DNA from: Deltaproteobacteria bacterium
GTDB lineage: Bacteria; Desulfobacterota; Desulfobacteria; Desulfobacterales; Desulfatirhabdiaceae
Assembly (NCBI GenBank): GCA_016219185.1
Contig: JACRBZ010000035.1
Location: 1-50,496 of the forward strand
Direction: 5' to 3'
Length of the DNA: 50,496 nt
Positions within the stretch are counted from its first letter, which is position 1. The number at the start of each line of letters is the position of its first letter. Below, piece by piece: positions 43,027 to 50,496 of the stretch. The position numbers and the translations under genes are program-made. The notes beneath the pieces are model-generated. The model saw only the letters and a list, made by a program, of their open reading frames with translations, was not told the DNA's origin and ran no database searches.

Positions 43027-44504
43027 TCGTAGACTCCTAAGAAATGGGGGTTATTGGCGATCGGTAGCCAGACCGGGTCGGGTGATTCCATGAGATCGCT
43101 GATCCTCACCACGCGAACCTGAGCATCCGCTTTGCCGGCGCCGTTGTGATAGACGACGAGGGCGTCGGCACGGTCTTCCACGAAAATCATCAGATGATAG
43201 GGCTCATCGCTCTCCAGGCTCTTTTGAAAGACGATCAAATCGCCGTTTCGAGCCAGGGCCAGGTCCCGCGTTTTCTTTCTGAAATTAAAACCGATCAGCG
43301 TCTCCGCATCCGCGAACGCGCCGAAACGCGGTTTGCCGTCTTTATCAAAACCTATCTGCCAGATTCGCGACAGGTCCGCAAAAATCTTTCTGGATGACTC
43401 GGATACCTCGGGCAGATACAAGGCGTTCGGGATGCCGAGCTTCTGCCCGTCACCGGGAGACCGAACCCGGATGGCTTCGCGATACGCAAACCGGACCAGT
43501 CCGGCGCAATCCCGCTGGGTCTCTTCCCACCGGGGGCTCAGCTTTTTTGCCTGAAACAAAGCCAGCCGGGTTACGGAATTGCGCAAGGCCTTTTCATCGG
43601 ATGGAGATATATAGCTCATATCCCCTTGTTCCGGAACCGGCTCCCCCTTTTTTTTGTACGCCTTGACCTCGGGCGGCATATCGGCGTCGGGATCCTGATC
43701 GGGCACGAAAATCTTCGGAGGCTGGTTGTTTCCCTGGATGACGACATAGGCAAGGGTCTGGGTCTCGCCGGGCCGGGCCAGGGGCTTTCGGATACGCTTT
43801 CTGCTTTCGGTGGGCAGGCCCTCATCCGTGATCACATCCAGATTGGCCAGCGTGTGCTGAACGGCATTACCGGGCCAGTAATTGGCGTCCACACGAAAAA
43901 CGCCGACCGGAGGCGCGGGATGAACATAAAGATATGGCCCGTACCCCGGCTGATCGAAGGATCCGCCCTGCGAGTTCAGGAAAAATATCCCCCCCGAAGG
44001 CGAGTTCGTACTTGCCCAGTAAACATGTGTTTTGTCCGGCTCATAGACGTGCAGATCGGTATAGACCCCATCCATGTCGCTGGTGAGAACAAACTTCAGC
44101 GGGATGGGATTGATAACGGCATCGACCGTGGTGCTTGCATGCGCGACGCCGGCCTTGTTCGCGCATTCAACGATGACCGTGTTCTTCCCTTTCGAGGCGG
44201 GAAATTTCCGTGAAAACCGGCCCTCGAAAGATCGGATGTAGTAGCGGACCCCGTTGATGTTGACGAGAATCGGGTCGGCGGTCGCATCCGAACAGGTTCC
44301 GGCCACTTCAAGCTGCAGACTGGTGGTCCAGCCGCCTTCCGGCTTGGTAAGCGTAAGAACGGGCATCTCCGTTCCCTGGCCGGTCATCTCTTTGCCCCGC
44401 CGCGAAACGACATCCGGGTCATCCGAAGGCGTACCGCTTGCCGCGGAAACAAACAACTGAAACATGCAAGCCACAACAGCACAGGATAAAAAAGGAATTT
44501 TCAT
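42987..44504 (-). CDS. DUF2135-DUF1175 fusion (YfaP + YfaT), exported
   Basis: The protein is about 505 residues from ATG 44504, with a signal peptide ([19 protein letters not shown]). Residues about 150-240 match DUF2135 of Yfa[20 protein letters not shown], then [20 protein letters not shown]. The C-terminal 230 residues match DUF1175 of YfaT, an NlpC/P60-like fold: [14 protein letters not shown] with the Cys in position, then [10 protein letters not shown] and PYHLMIFVE with a His. In E. coli these are separate genes of the yfaPQSTA cluster. Here they are fused and lead the operon. GAGGGGG precedes the start. Likely a cell wall or macroglobulin accessory protein. Confidence 0.75.
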   Translation of the reverse strand: MKIPFLSCAVVACMFQLFVSAASGTPSDDPDVVSRRGKEMTGQGTEMPVLTLTKPEGGWTTSLQLEVAGTCSDATADPILVNINGVRYYIRSFEGRFSRKFPASKGKNTVIVECANKAGVAHASTTVDAVINPIPLKFVLTSDMDGVYTDLHVYEPDKTHVYWASTNSPSGGIFFLNSQGGSFDQPGYGPYLYVHPAPPVGVFRVDANYWPGNAVQHTLANLDVITDEGLPTESRKRIRKPLARPGETQTLAYVVIQGNNQPPKIFVPDQDPDADMPPEVKAYKKKGEPVPEQGDMSYISPSDEKALRNSVTRLALFQAKKLSPRWEETQRDCAGLVRFAYREAIRVRSPGDGQKLGIPNALYLPEVSESSRKIFADLSRIWQIGFDKDGKPRFGAFADAETLIGFNFRKKTRDLALARNGDLIVFQKSLESDEPYHLMIFVEDRADALVVYHNGAGKADAQVRVVRISDLMESPDPVWLPIANNPHFLGVYEWNRLLPGNQSVS

Positions 44505-44825
44505 GAAAGAAACCCCCTCGTAAATTGTGGAAGAATTTTGCAAGGCAAGTCAATAACAGCAATAAGGAGGACAGCGGGAGAAACCCCACAAAGAAGCGAT
44601 ATCATGATCGACTTGGAGTGTCAATTCAGAGTTCATTTACAGAACAGCTATCATCATAACCGATCTGTTTCTCAAAAGCGCCTCAAATTATGCTTTCAAC
44701 TGAAACGGGATGCTGTTCAAGAATAATATTCAGAAGCTGATATATTCATTTTCTTTGCATAGAATGCGGGAAAAAATTAAAGTGTCAGAAATGTCTTGTC
44801 AAAGTATTATGCCATAATATATTGA
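44505..44825. other. Intergenic region between the yfa operon and the methyltransferase module
   Basis: About 320 bases with no convincing gene. Composition shifts from GC-rich to AT-rich around 44,580, marking the boundary between the yfa operon and the right-hand accessory module. No clear promoter, tRNA or attachment site is visible. Confidence 0.35.
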
Positions 44826-44972
44826 AAGATTGGAAAGAGAAAGTGGATTACATGCGGACAGAATAAAATTCCGATATCGCAGGTACATCCTGACATCTCT
44901 CAGATGTTGGAAAGATTTCCAGAAAATATTAAATCTCATGTTGGAAAATGGAATTGGGATCGAAGATGTTAA
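44826..44972 (+). pseudogene. C-terminal remnant of an unknown gene
   Basis: A frame without a start, opened after TGA 44823-44825, ends at TAA 44970-44972, overlapping the methyltransferase start (ATGTTAA). It encodes about 48 residues ending HPDISQMLERFPENI, SHVGKWNWDRRC. The MLERFPENI segment resembles the partial gene at the left window edge. The gene may have been cut by insertion of the module. Family unknown. Confidence 0.35.
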
Positions 44973-46258
44973 TACCACGCAATCCAAAACGAACAAATCA
45001 GAACTCGCCGACTCATATTAACTGGTTTCCATACTATGCAGGCTTCAGTTCCGAATTCGTTCACGATGTGTTGAGCAGTTTTACGCTTCGAAAAGAAGAC
45101 ACTATCCTTGATCCGTGGAACGGTAGCGGCACCACGACCACCACGGCGTACAGGCTAGGGGCAAAGGTCATCGGCTGTGATATCAACCCGGTCATGGTCG
45201 TGGCTGCAAAAAGTGCTCTTCTCGAACCCGGTATCTCACCAAGCCTTGTGCCACTATCCGAAGAGATCCTACACGCAACAGACACAATTGAGCTTTCAAT
45301 GGCCAATGATCCTCTATCTGCTTGGTACACCCCTTCGAGTGCGATTGAGTTACGTCGTATTCACTTAGCCATTTGGAGGGCGCTAGTCAACTCAGATTCA
45401 CCGCCGTCTCTTCATTCCCGTGATATTTCGAACATGTCAACGATAGCGGCTTTTTTCTTGATCGCACTTATGCGAACAGCCCGTCACTTTCTCGCCGCCT
45501 TCGTGGGATCAAATCCAACTTGGATTCGAACGCCAGATTCACCTGCTAAACGAGTTCGCCCTTCAAAAGACAGCCTGTTCACCCATTTCAGAACCGAAGT
45601 TCGTAGGATGGCGGGGACACTATCGGCAGCGCGTGCGAACGGACTTGAAACATCTCGTCAAGGGGCAAGCCCAACGATTTCTATGATGTCCTCCACGTCG
45701 CTACCATTTAACTCAGGGTCAATTAAGGCGGTTGTCTCATCTCCGCCATACCTAACCCGCATTGACTATGCTGTAGCAACAAAACCTGAATTAGCGGCTC
45801 TCGGAATGCCGCTTTCTGAAGATTTCGATACGCTTCGAAAGTCTATGATTGGTACCCCGTCTGTCCGTCAGAATTTCTTACATCCTCTTTTGACGGGCAA
45901 GACGTGTGATTCATTCTTAAAAGCGGTCGAAAAGCATCATTCAAAAGGGTCGCACAATTACTATCACAAATTGTTTGTGCAATATTTTTCAGACATGTCG
46001 GATTCACTCAAAGAGATCGCTCGTCTGCTAGTCAAGAAGGGGAATTGCGTTCTTGTTGTCCAAGATTCTTTCTACAAGGAGATTCACGTCGATCTTGCAC
46101 AGTTCGTTATTGAAATTGCACAGAACAAAGGCTTATCCTTAATTGACCGTCACGATTTCAAATGGGACCGAAACATGGTACGAGTCAACACTCGTGCCCG
46201 CAAGTACCGGGAATCTGCTGCCGCTGTTGAGTCCGTTATCTGCTTCAGAAAAGATTAG
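44966..46258 (+). CDS. DNA methyltransferase (N4-C / N6-A type)
   Basis: About 430 residues, with motif I DPWNGSGTTTTTAYRLGA and a following acidic VIGCDINPVM, and motif IV VVSSPPYLTRIDY. SPPY is typical of N4-cytosine and some N6-adenine enzymes. A recognition-like region lies between motif I and IV, and the second half has a helix-rich NYYHKLFVQYFSDM. Target sequence unknown. ATG 44966 (MLIPRNPKRTNQN) is preferred to 44948. It is the first gene of a three-gene set with a DUF262 protein (9-base gap) and a HEPN protein, so it may mark self DNA or a modified target. Confidence 0.75.
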   Translation: MLIPRNPKRTNQNSPTHINWFPYYAGFSSEFVHDVLSSFTLRKEDTILDPWNGSGTTTTTAYRLGAKVIGCDINPVMVVAAKSALLEPGISPSLVPLSEEILHATDTIELSMANDPLSAWYTPSSAIELRRIHLAIWRALVNSDSPPSLHSRDISNMSTIAAFFLIALMRTARHFLAAFVGSNPTWIRTPDSPAKRVRPSKDSLFTHFRTEVRRMAGTLSAARANGLETSRQGASPTISMMSSTSLPFNSGSIKAVVSSPPYLTRIDYAVATKPELAALGMPLSEDFDTLRKSMIGTPSVRQNFLHPLLTGKTCDSFLKAVEKHHSKGSHNYYHKLFVQYFSDMSDSLKEIARLLVKKGNCVLVVQDSFYKEIHVDLAQFVIEIAQNKGLSLIDRHDFKWDRNMVRVNTRARKYRESAAAVESVICFRKD

Positions 46259-46267
46259 GAGAGCAAA

Positions 46268-47401
46268 ATGCCACCCATCGACGCAACAGCCCTCATACAA
46301 GCGGCTGACGAACAAGTTGCTAAAGTTCGCACGCAGGGCAAGGACTACTCGTTTAACGAACTTCTAAGCATGTACGAGGACAATGAGTTGATCATCGATC
46401 CTGATTATCAAAGACTGTTTCGTTGGTCAGAAGTTCAAGCTTCCCGTTTCATCGAATCCGTGATACTTGAACTCCCTCTTCCTCCTATATTTGTTATCGA
46501 GATCGACGATGGGAAATACGAATTAATCGATGGTTTGCAACGTATCTCCTCGTATTTCTATTTTCGTGGGAAGTTGAAGGCACCACACAGAAATATCAAT
46601 CCCGGCGATGTGCTTGCACTTGATGGTTGCGATATTGTGACCGAGCTCGACGGCTATACGTATGAATCTTTGCCCCGTGCATTGGAAATTAAACTTAAGA
46701 GGCATACGATCAGAGTTGAGGTCATTCGAAAAGAAAGCGAAAGCCGTATTCGTTATCACATGTTTAAGCGTTTGAACAAGGGAGGTTCCGTCCTTTCCGA
46801 ACAGGAGATCCGCAACTGTACCATCAGGCTGCTTGACAATACAGTGAACAAATTCCTCATTGAGTGTAGTAAGAACATAGATTTTGCCAACACTGTATCC
46901 CCGATAAATCAGCAGCGAATGGATGAACGTTTCGATCAGGAACTTGTGCTTCGTTTCTTCGCTTTCAAGAACTGGCGAAATAACTACGTTCATGAAGTTG
47001 GTGAGTTCTTGACCAAATACATGGAGTCGGTTGCCGACCCAGACAAAGATGATGTCACTTTGGACTATGATGCGGAACAAAATGTATTCGAGAAGACGTT
47101 TCGAATACTGAACGCGTCGATGGGGAATGATGCTTATGCAATAGTAGATAAAAGAGGGCGAACTCTTCCGTTTAGTGTGTATCACTTTGAAGCGTTTTCG
47201 CTTGGACTTCAACCTCATATGGCAGAGATAGATCCCAACAACGAGGACCAGATGAAGAAGCTGTCAGAGTGCTTCTGGGAAATCAAGAAGGACGGAGTAT
47301 TTCGAGACATTACTACGGGAGGTGGAAAGAATTTCCTCAATCCTTTGAATCAACGAATTGTTTTCGTTGCCGATCGGATCGGAGGAATCAAATGGACGTA
47401 G
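46268..47401 (+). CDS. DUF262 (ParB-like/GmrS-type) protein
   Basis: The 377-residue protein has the DUF262 pattern NELLSMYEDNELIIDPDYQR, FRWSEVQASRFIESVIL and PPIFVIEID, with the DGLQRISS nucleotide-binding loop (about 90-97). DUF262 proteins bind or hydrolyse NTPs and often sense modified DNA (GmrS, BrxU). No HNH/DUF1524 nuclease domain follows, so the effector is probably the next gene. Good frame and no lesions. Start codon overlaps: HEPN starts at 47392, 10 bases before the end of this gene. Confidence 0.8.
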   Translation: MPPIDATALIQAADEQVAKVRTQGKDYSFNELLSMYEDNELIIDPDYQRLFRWSEVQASRFIESVILELPLPPIFVIEIDDGKYELIDGLQRISSYFYFRGKLKAPHRNINPGDVLALDGCDIVTELDGYTYESLPRALEIKLKRHTIRVEVIRKESESRIRYHMFKRLNKGGSVLSEQEIRNCTIRLLDNTVNKFLIECSKNIDFANTVSPINQQRMDERFDQELVLRFFAFKNWRNNYVHEVGEFLTKYMESVADPDKDDVTLDYDAEQNVFEKTFRILNASMGNDAYAIVDKRGRTLPFSVYHFEAFSLGLQPHMAEIDPNNEDQMKKLSECFWEIKKDGVFRDITTGGGKNFLNPLNQRIVFVADRIGGIKWT

Positions 47402-48087
47402 CGGAGGTCAGAGCCGAGCTTGAGGAAGAGTTGAGTTGCCGCCTCGAAGAAATCCGCTTCTTCCGCAATCAGCTCGGAGAAATGCATAGGGTTGACGACA
47501 AGGAGCGTTACTGCAAATGCCTTGTGGTCATGCTTTATGCTCACTTCGAGGGATTCTGGAAGGCGGCTTTCAGTATCTACCTAAAAGCGATCAATAAAGA
47601 AAACATTAAGTGTAGAGACGCTGTCGCACAGATTGTAGCTGCGAGTATGAGTGATCTATTCAACGCACTATCCGATTCGAACAGTAAGTGTGCATTCTTT
47701 CGGAAATCTGCTCCCGACGACACGAAATTACATCGGTTTGCTCGCCATTCTGAGTTTGCAGGACGAATCGACAAAGCGTTTGAAGCCACTGTCAAGATCC
47801 CAATCGATGACGTTGTTGATACCGAGTCGAATCTATCGACAGTCGTTCTTCGGAAGAACCTGTTTAGGCTTGGTTTCTCCCATGAGGAATTCAAAAGAGA
47901 AGAGGGGACAATCAATGAATTGTTACGGCGTCGGAACGACATTGCTCACGGAAGTGCGCGCAAAGGTGTGCCATTAGATTTGTACTCGAACCTCGAATTT
48001 GCTGTGATTGGTGTCATGAAACGTGTTGTCATATTGATATTCGACTCTTTGAATGCACGGAGGTTTCTTCGTTCAGTTGCCACTTGA
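47392..48087 (+). CDS. HEPN-domain RNase-like protein (MAE_28990/MAE_18760 type)
   Basis: The protein has 231 residues from ATG 47392, which lies inside the end of the DUF262 gene. The fold is all-helical with the HEPN catalytic motif RNDIAHG (Rx4-6H type) near residue 179 and an aromatic YCKCLVVMLYAHFEGFWKAA helix typical of the MAE_28990 family. HEPN proteins of this type are RNase toxins or effectors. I infer that the DUF262 partner controls it, with the methyltransferase giving self-recognition. The upstream frame to 47269 is only a reading inside the DUF262 gene. Confidence 0.75.
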   Translation: MDVAEVRAELEEELSCRLEEIRFFRNQLGEMHRVDDKERYCKCLVVMLYAHFEGFWKAAFSIYLKAINKENIKCRDAVAQIVAASMSDLFNALSDSNSKCAFFRKSAPDDTKLHRFARHSEFAGRIDKAFEATVKIPIDDVVDTESNLSTVVLRKNLFRLGFSHEEFKREEGTINELLRRRNDIAHGSARKGVPLDLYSNLEFAVIGVMKRVVILIFDSLNARRFLRSVAT

Positions 48088-48246
48088 TGTTACCTCGAAT
48101 TTAGGTGGGAGATATGGAGGGGCCGGTTAAAACCTACATGAAGAATAGTGAGGGGCTTTAAAGCCAAGTCGGTTATGGAGTGAGGTGGTGGGAAATCAAT
48201 GGACACTTTGTTAAGTGTGGATTGATATTTCACCAGGAGGTGTTCA

Positions 48247-48376
48247 ATGGAAAAGAAGAGAAGGGAATACCCACTGGAATTTAAAGAAGAAGCGGGTAAG
48301 CTGATTACTGGAAAGGGGGCATCATAAATTACCGATGCCCTCCGGAATTTCTGAGTCAATGACAACATATTGAAGT
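48247..48376 (+). pseudogene. Degenerate IS3-family transposase OrfA remnant
   Basis: ATG 48247 opens MEKKRREYPLEFKEEAGKLI, the usual start of IS3 OrfA, and stops at 48325-48327. In another frame ITDALRNF, VNDNILK resembles the AARNLGVNDNILRRW-type end of the helix-turn-helix. Frameshifts and stops are present and OrfB is absent. Upstream, ACACTT-TGTT-AAGTGT (about 48203-48218) may be the relic of the terminal repeat. The rest of 48088-48596 holds nothing else I can name. Confidence 0.65.
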
Positions 48377-48596
48377 GATGAAGTCGTTAGGTTGAAGGAG
48401 TCTGAGAAGACGCTCAGGGTTTACAAGTTGAAATAGCAAAGTTGGCAGAACAACTTAACCCTTCGGAAAGATTATAAGCGCTTGAATTCCGCAGAGACAC
48501 CTTACTTAATTCCTGGCTGACTATGATTATCCTTAATAATTATGTAGGGTGTTCTCAGAATCCCCCAGAATTCTTTAACAATAGATCGGAGTAACA

Positions 48597-49412
48597 ATGA
48601 GCCTCTTAATATACTTTATGTTTTTAATCACTAGCATTTTTGTAATCTTTATCGCCCAGCCAAACACTCCTGTTTCAACGTTGGCTTATAGTGTTGCAGC
48701 AGCTCTCTTAACAATGATAGTTCAAATCATTGCAAGTATAACGACAAATATACGTGAAGGACTGAATTTTGTGTATATTTTCTGTTTGTATTATAATAAA
48801 GTAGTTAGAGTATCAATATCGTATCTTTTCAGAATAAAAATTGAAAATAAATACCTCCTTGTAAAAGGTGCTCGTCTAAAACATCAATTTCAACCAGTTG
48901 GAGGCGTATACAAGTATTTACCTTCAGCTAGCAGTATTTTAAAATGCCTTGATGTGCACGACGACAATATGGTCTGTATTGATGGTGTTGCAAAAGAAGA
49001 TTTGCGCATAAGAATTAAAGGTAAACATTACCACTCGTTATTCAAATGGTTTTTCTCTAATAAAAACAGAGAAACTTCTCCTTATAGGGAATTCTTTGAA
49101 GAATTGGTTTCTTCTGGAATTCTAAGCCGTGATAATTTTTCATATATATTTTACGAGTATATTGGTTCACGGTCATTAATGAACAAATTTTCCCATTTTG
49201 CACAAAGCCCTGAGGTTATATATGCGAACATTTACGAACTGACCCCGACAAAAAAACAAAAAGAAGAGCTGAAGCAATTACTATCAAAAGGAAATACAGA
49301 GAACTATATTTGGGTAACATATGAAGAAATTATGAAGGAAGGTGTTATGGATCAAATTGACAATACTAGCAGAATCAAAATCATCTCAAGAACTGCACAA
49401 TGGGTAGCTTAG
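48597..49412 (+). CDS. Two-TM protein with SMODS-associated-type NUDIX domain
   Basis: The 271-residue protein has two N-terminal TM helices (about 2-20 and 27-50), then a NUDIX-like domain: YLLVKGARLKHQFQPVGGVY, DLRIRIKG, and REFFEELVSSGIL matching the NUDIX box REUxEExGU. The layout resembles the NUDIX proteins linked to CD-NTase (SMODS) systems, which are thought to hydrolyse or sense a nucleotide-type signal at the membrane. No CD-NTase is in the window. The next gene encodes a nucleotide kinase-ParB fusion 12 bases later. GGAG lies 6 bases before the ATG. The role is inference. Confidence 0.7.
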   Translation: MSLLIYFMFLITSIFVIFIAQPNTPVSTLAYSVAAALLTMIVQIIASITTNIREGLNFVYIFCLYYNKVVRVSISYLFRIKIENKYLLVKGARLKHQFQPVGGVYKYLPSASSILKCLDVHDDNMVCIDGVAKEDLRIRIKGKHYHSLFKWFFSNKNRETSPYREFFEELVSSGILSRDNFSYIFYEYIGSRSLMNKFSHFAQSPEVIYANIYELTPTKKQKEELKQLLSKGNTENYIWVTYEEIMKEGVMDQIDNTSRIKIISRTAQWVA

Positions 49413-49424
49413 GAGATAATTTAA

Positions 49425-50342
49425 ATGTCTAACATAATAACTATAACAGGCGATTTGGGGAGTGGAAAAACCACTATTGCAAGTCGGTTAGCGGAATATC
49501 TGCATATTGATTTTGTTTCGACTGGTATTATTCAACGTGATATTGCGTCTAAATATGGAATGAATACTTTAGAATTAAACAAATATGCTGAAAATAATCC
49601 AAAAATAGATGACGAAATTGACGGAATTATTAAAAACCTTGGAAAAGCTAATAAAGACATTGTCGTTGATTCCAGGCTTGCTTGGTTTTTTCTTGGTAAC
49701 TCACTAAAAATATACCTTTTCGCAAATATCGAAGTTGCAGCAAAACGCATTATGAGTGCAGATAACCGAAAAGAGGAAAAATATGATAGCATTGAACATG
49801 CGATTCGAGATATCAAAGCTCGCAGGGCAAGTGAAGACTCCCGTTTCAAAAGTTACTATGGAGCAGATTGCCGAGACTTGAATAACTTTGATATAATAAT
49901 CGATACCTCTTTTGCTCCTATTTCATATATATTTGATATAATATTGAAAAATATTGATAATTGGAGAAAAAATCTTGCTATGCCTCATTGCTGGTTGTCA
50001 CCTAAAAATATATATCCAACCCAAAATATTGTTCAGATAGCAAGAGAAGATGCTAAAGAAATATTGAATTCTATAAAAGAATTCGGATACCAGGTCACTG
50101 CTCCAGTTAGCGTTGCAGAATATAAGGGATATCTATTTATTGTGGATGGGCATAAAAGAGTAAGCGCTTCTATTTTTCAAAATCTTACCTTAATTCCGGC
50201 AAAACTTGTAGCGAACGATCAAAATCCTCTTAGCTGGGGAAGCTCTGTAAAGCAATTTGTTCAAGACCATTATAAACCATCTTGGATATATGATTGGGAA
50301 GATGCTCATAAATTTAGGTTTTATAGTTATTTCGAACAATGA
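49425..50342 (+). CDS. Nucleotide (CMP/AMP-type) kinase fused to a ParB-like domain
   Basis: The 305-residue protein: residues 1-180 are a P-loop nucleotide kinase like cytidylate/adenylate kinase, with GDLGSGKTT (8-16), STGIIQRD and VVDSRLAWF, and an LID-like RRASEDSRFKSYYG with Arg residues. Residues about 200-300 contain a ParB/Srx-like domain: YPTQNIVQIAREDA and VDGHKRVSASIFQNL, the pattern DGHxR for CTP or phosphate binding. Fused kinase and ParB domains are unusual. It lies 12 bases after the 2TM-NUDIX gene with AGGAGAT ahead, so they form one module. The kinase could make or mark a nucleotide signal, and the ParB domain bind it. Function unproven. Confidence 0.7.
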   Translation: MSNIITITGDLGSGKTTIASRLAEYLHIDFVSTGIIQRDIASKYGMNTLELNKYAENNPKIDDEIDGIIKNLGKANKDIVVDSRLAWFFLGNSLKIYLFANIEVAAKRIMSADNRKEEKYDSIEHAIRDIKARRASEDSRFKSYYGADCRDLNNFDIIIDTSFAPISYIFDIILKNIDNWRKNLAMPHCWLSPKNIYPTQNIVQIAREDAKEILNSIKEFGYQVTAPVSVAEYKGYLFIVDGHKRVSASIFQNLTLIPAKLVANDQNPLSWGSSVKQFVQDHYKPSWIYDWEDAHKFRFYSYFEQ

Positions 50343-50496
50343 ATACTTCCAATAATATTGGACTTTGGACAAACATATCCTGTAAGCTTCGAATAGACGC
50401 TTCAAAACGGCTATTTTTGCATGGTTTTCCGACCCAAAAATACTTTTCAGGGCGATCGATCACGCTTTTGGCCCTTTTGGGCAATCTTTTTGATCA
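50343..50496. other. Non-coding end of the window
   Basis: About 150 AT-rich bases after the kinase-ParB gene. A short GCCC-TTTT-GGGC stem followed by AATCTTTTT (50468-50486) could be a weak terminator. No gene is supported. Confidence 0.3.

Noticed and set aside
44830..45021. 63-residue frame before the methyltransferase
   Set aside because: It overlaps the methyltransferase start. The frame ending at 44972 carries the repeated MLERFPE segment instead.
1..50496. CRISPR array, tRNA, rRNA or prophage genes
   Set aside because: No regularly spaced repeats, no cloverleaf-like sequence and no phage structural genes were seen.

Overview
The window looks like a chromosomal accessory region of a Gram-negative bacterium. 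It has lipoprotein signals, a periplasmic alpha-2-macroglobulin operon of the E. coli yfa type, a MASE3 sensor kinase and an aldehyde/iron-alcohol dehydrogenase fusion. I would guess an anaerobic deltaproteobacterium (Desulfobacterota, Syntrophus/Desulfobacter-like), but no rRNA, tRNA or other marker is present, so this is a weak guess. Base composition is mosaic: AT-rich defence genes at both ends, GC-rich housekeeping or envelope genes around 32-44 kb.

Left part (1-15.7 kb): a chain of small accessory operons, all on the + strand, separated by imperfect palindromes. At least four of these read as integron attC sites (8667-8758, 10972-11028, 12849-12940, 15328-15386), with weaker ones at 3998-4049, 7446-7488 and 10498-10561. 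No integrase is visible, so this looks like an integrase-less attC cluster (CALIN) or the distal part of a large integron. Cargo in order: a Gabija-type pair (OLD nuclease plus UvrD helicase); a four-gene operon of a Gly-start small protein, a PfkB-deoxyribosyltransferase fusion, a QueC-like enzyme and a HhH DNA glycosylase; a membrane protein; a PIN toxin pair; a relic of a giant DUF4011/DUF3320 helicase; an exported protein; an AAA-ATPase plus DUF4276 pair; then a scrambled zone with duplicated pieces of the toxin, a DUF4276 gene and an alcohol dehydrogenase, plus a methyltransferase and a membrane protein. The array ends against an intact zinc-type dehydrogenase.

Middle (16.5-34 kb): a lipase-like lipoprotein; two broken copies of an SGNH-hydrolase locus (17.7-18.95 kb and 23.1-23.9 kb) that flank a MASE3 histidine kinase, a response regulator, a lipoprotein and VapBC; an ALDH-FeADH fusion; a divergent 744-residue protein of unknown function; an SsuABC/NMT1-type ABC importer; an ABC-F ATPase; and a coiled-coil membrane protein.

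34.3-44.5 kb (- strand): a tightly coupled yfaPTASQ-like operon with a fused DUF2135-DUF1175 protein, DUF2138, a thioester-containing alpha-2-macroglobulin and a three-domain DUF2300-type protein. It probably forms a periplasmic/envelope protease-trapping system.

Right end (44.9-50.5 kb): two more defence-like modules. One is a DNA methyltransferase, a DUF262 protein and a HEPN RNase-like protein. The other, after an IS3 relic, is a 2TM-NUDIX protein plus a nucleotide kinase fused to a ParB-like domain. The best candidates for new biology are the QueC/HhH operon, the NUDIX/kinase-ParB pair, and the packaging of whole defence operons between attC sites.
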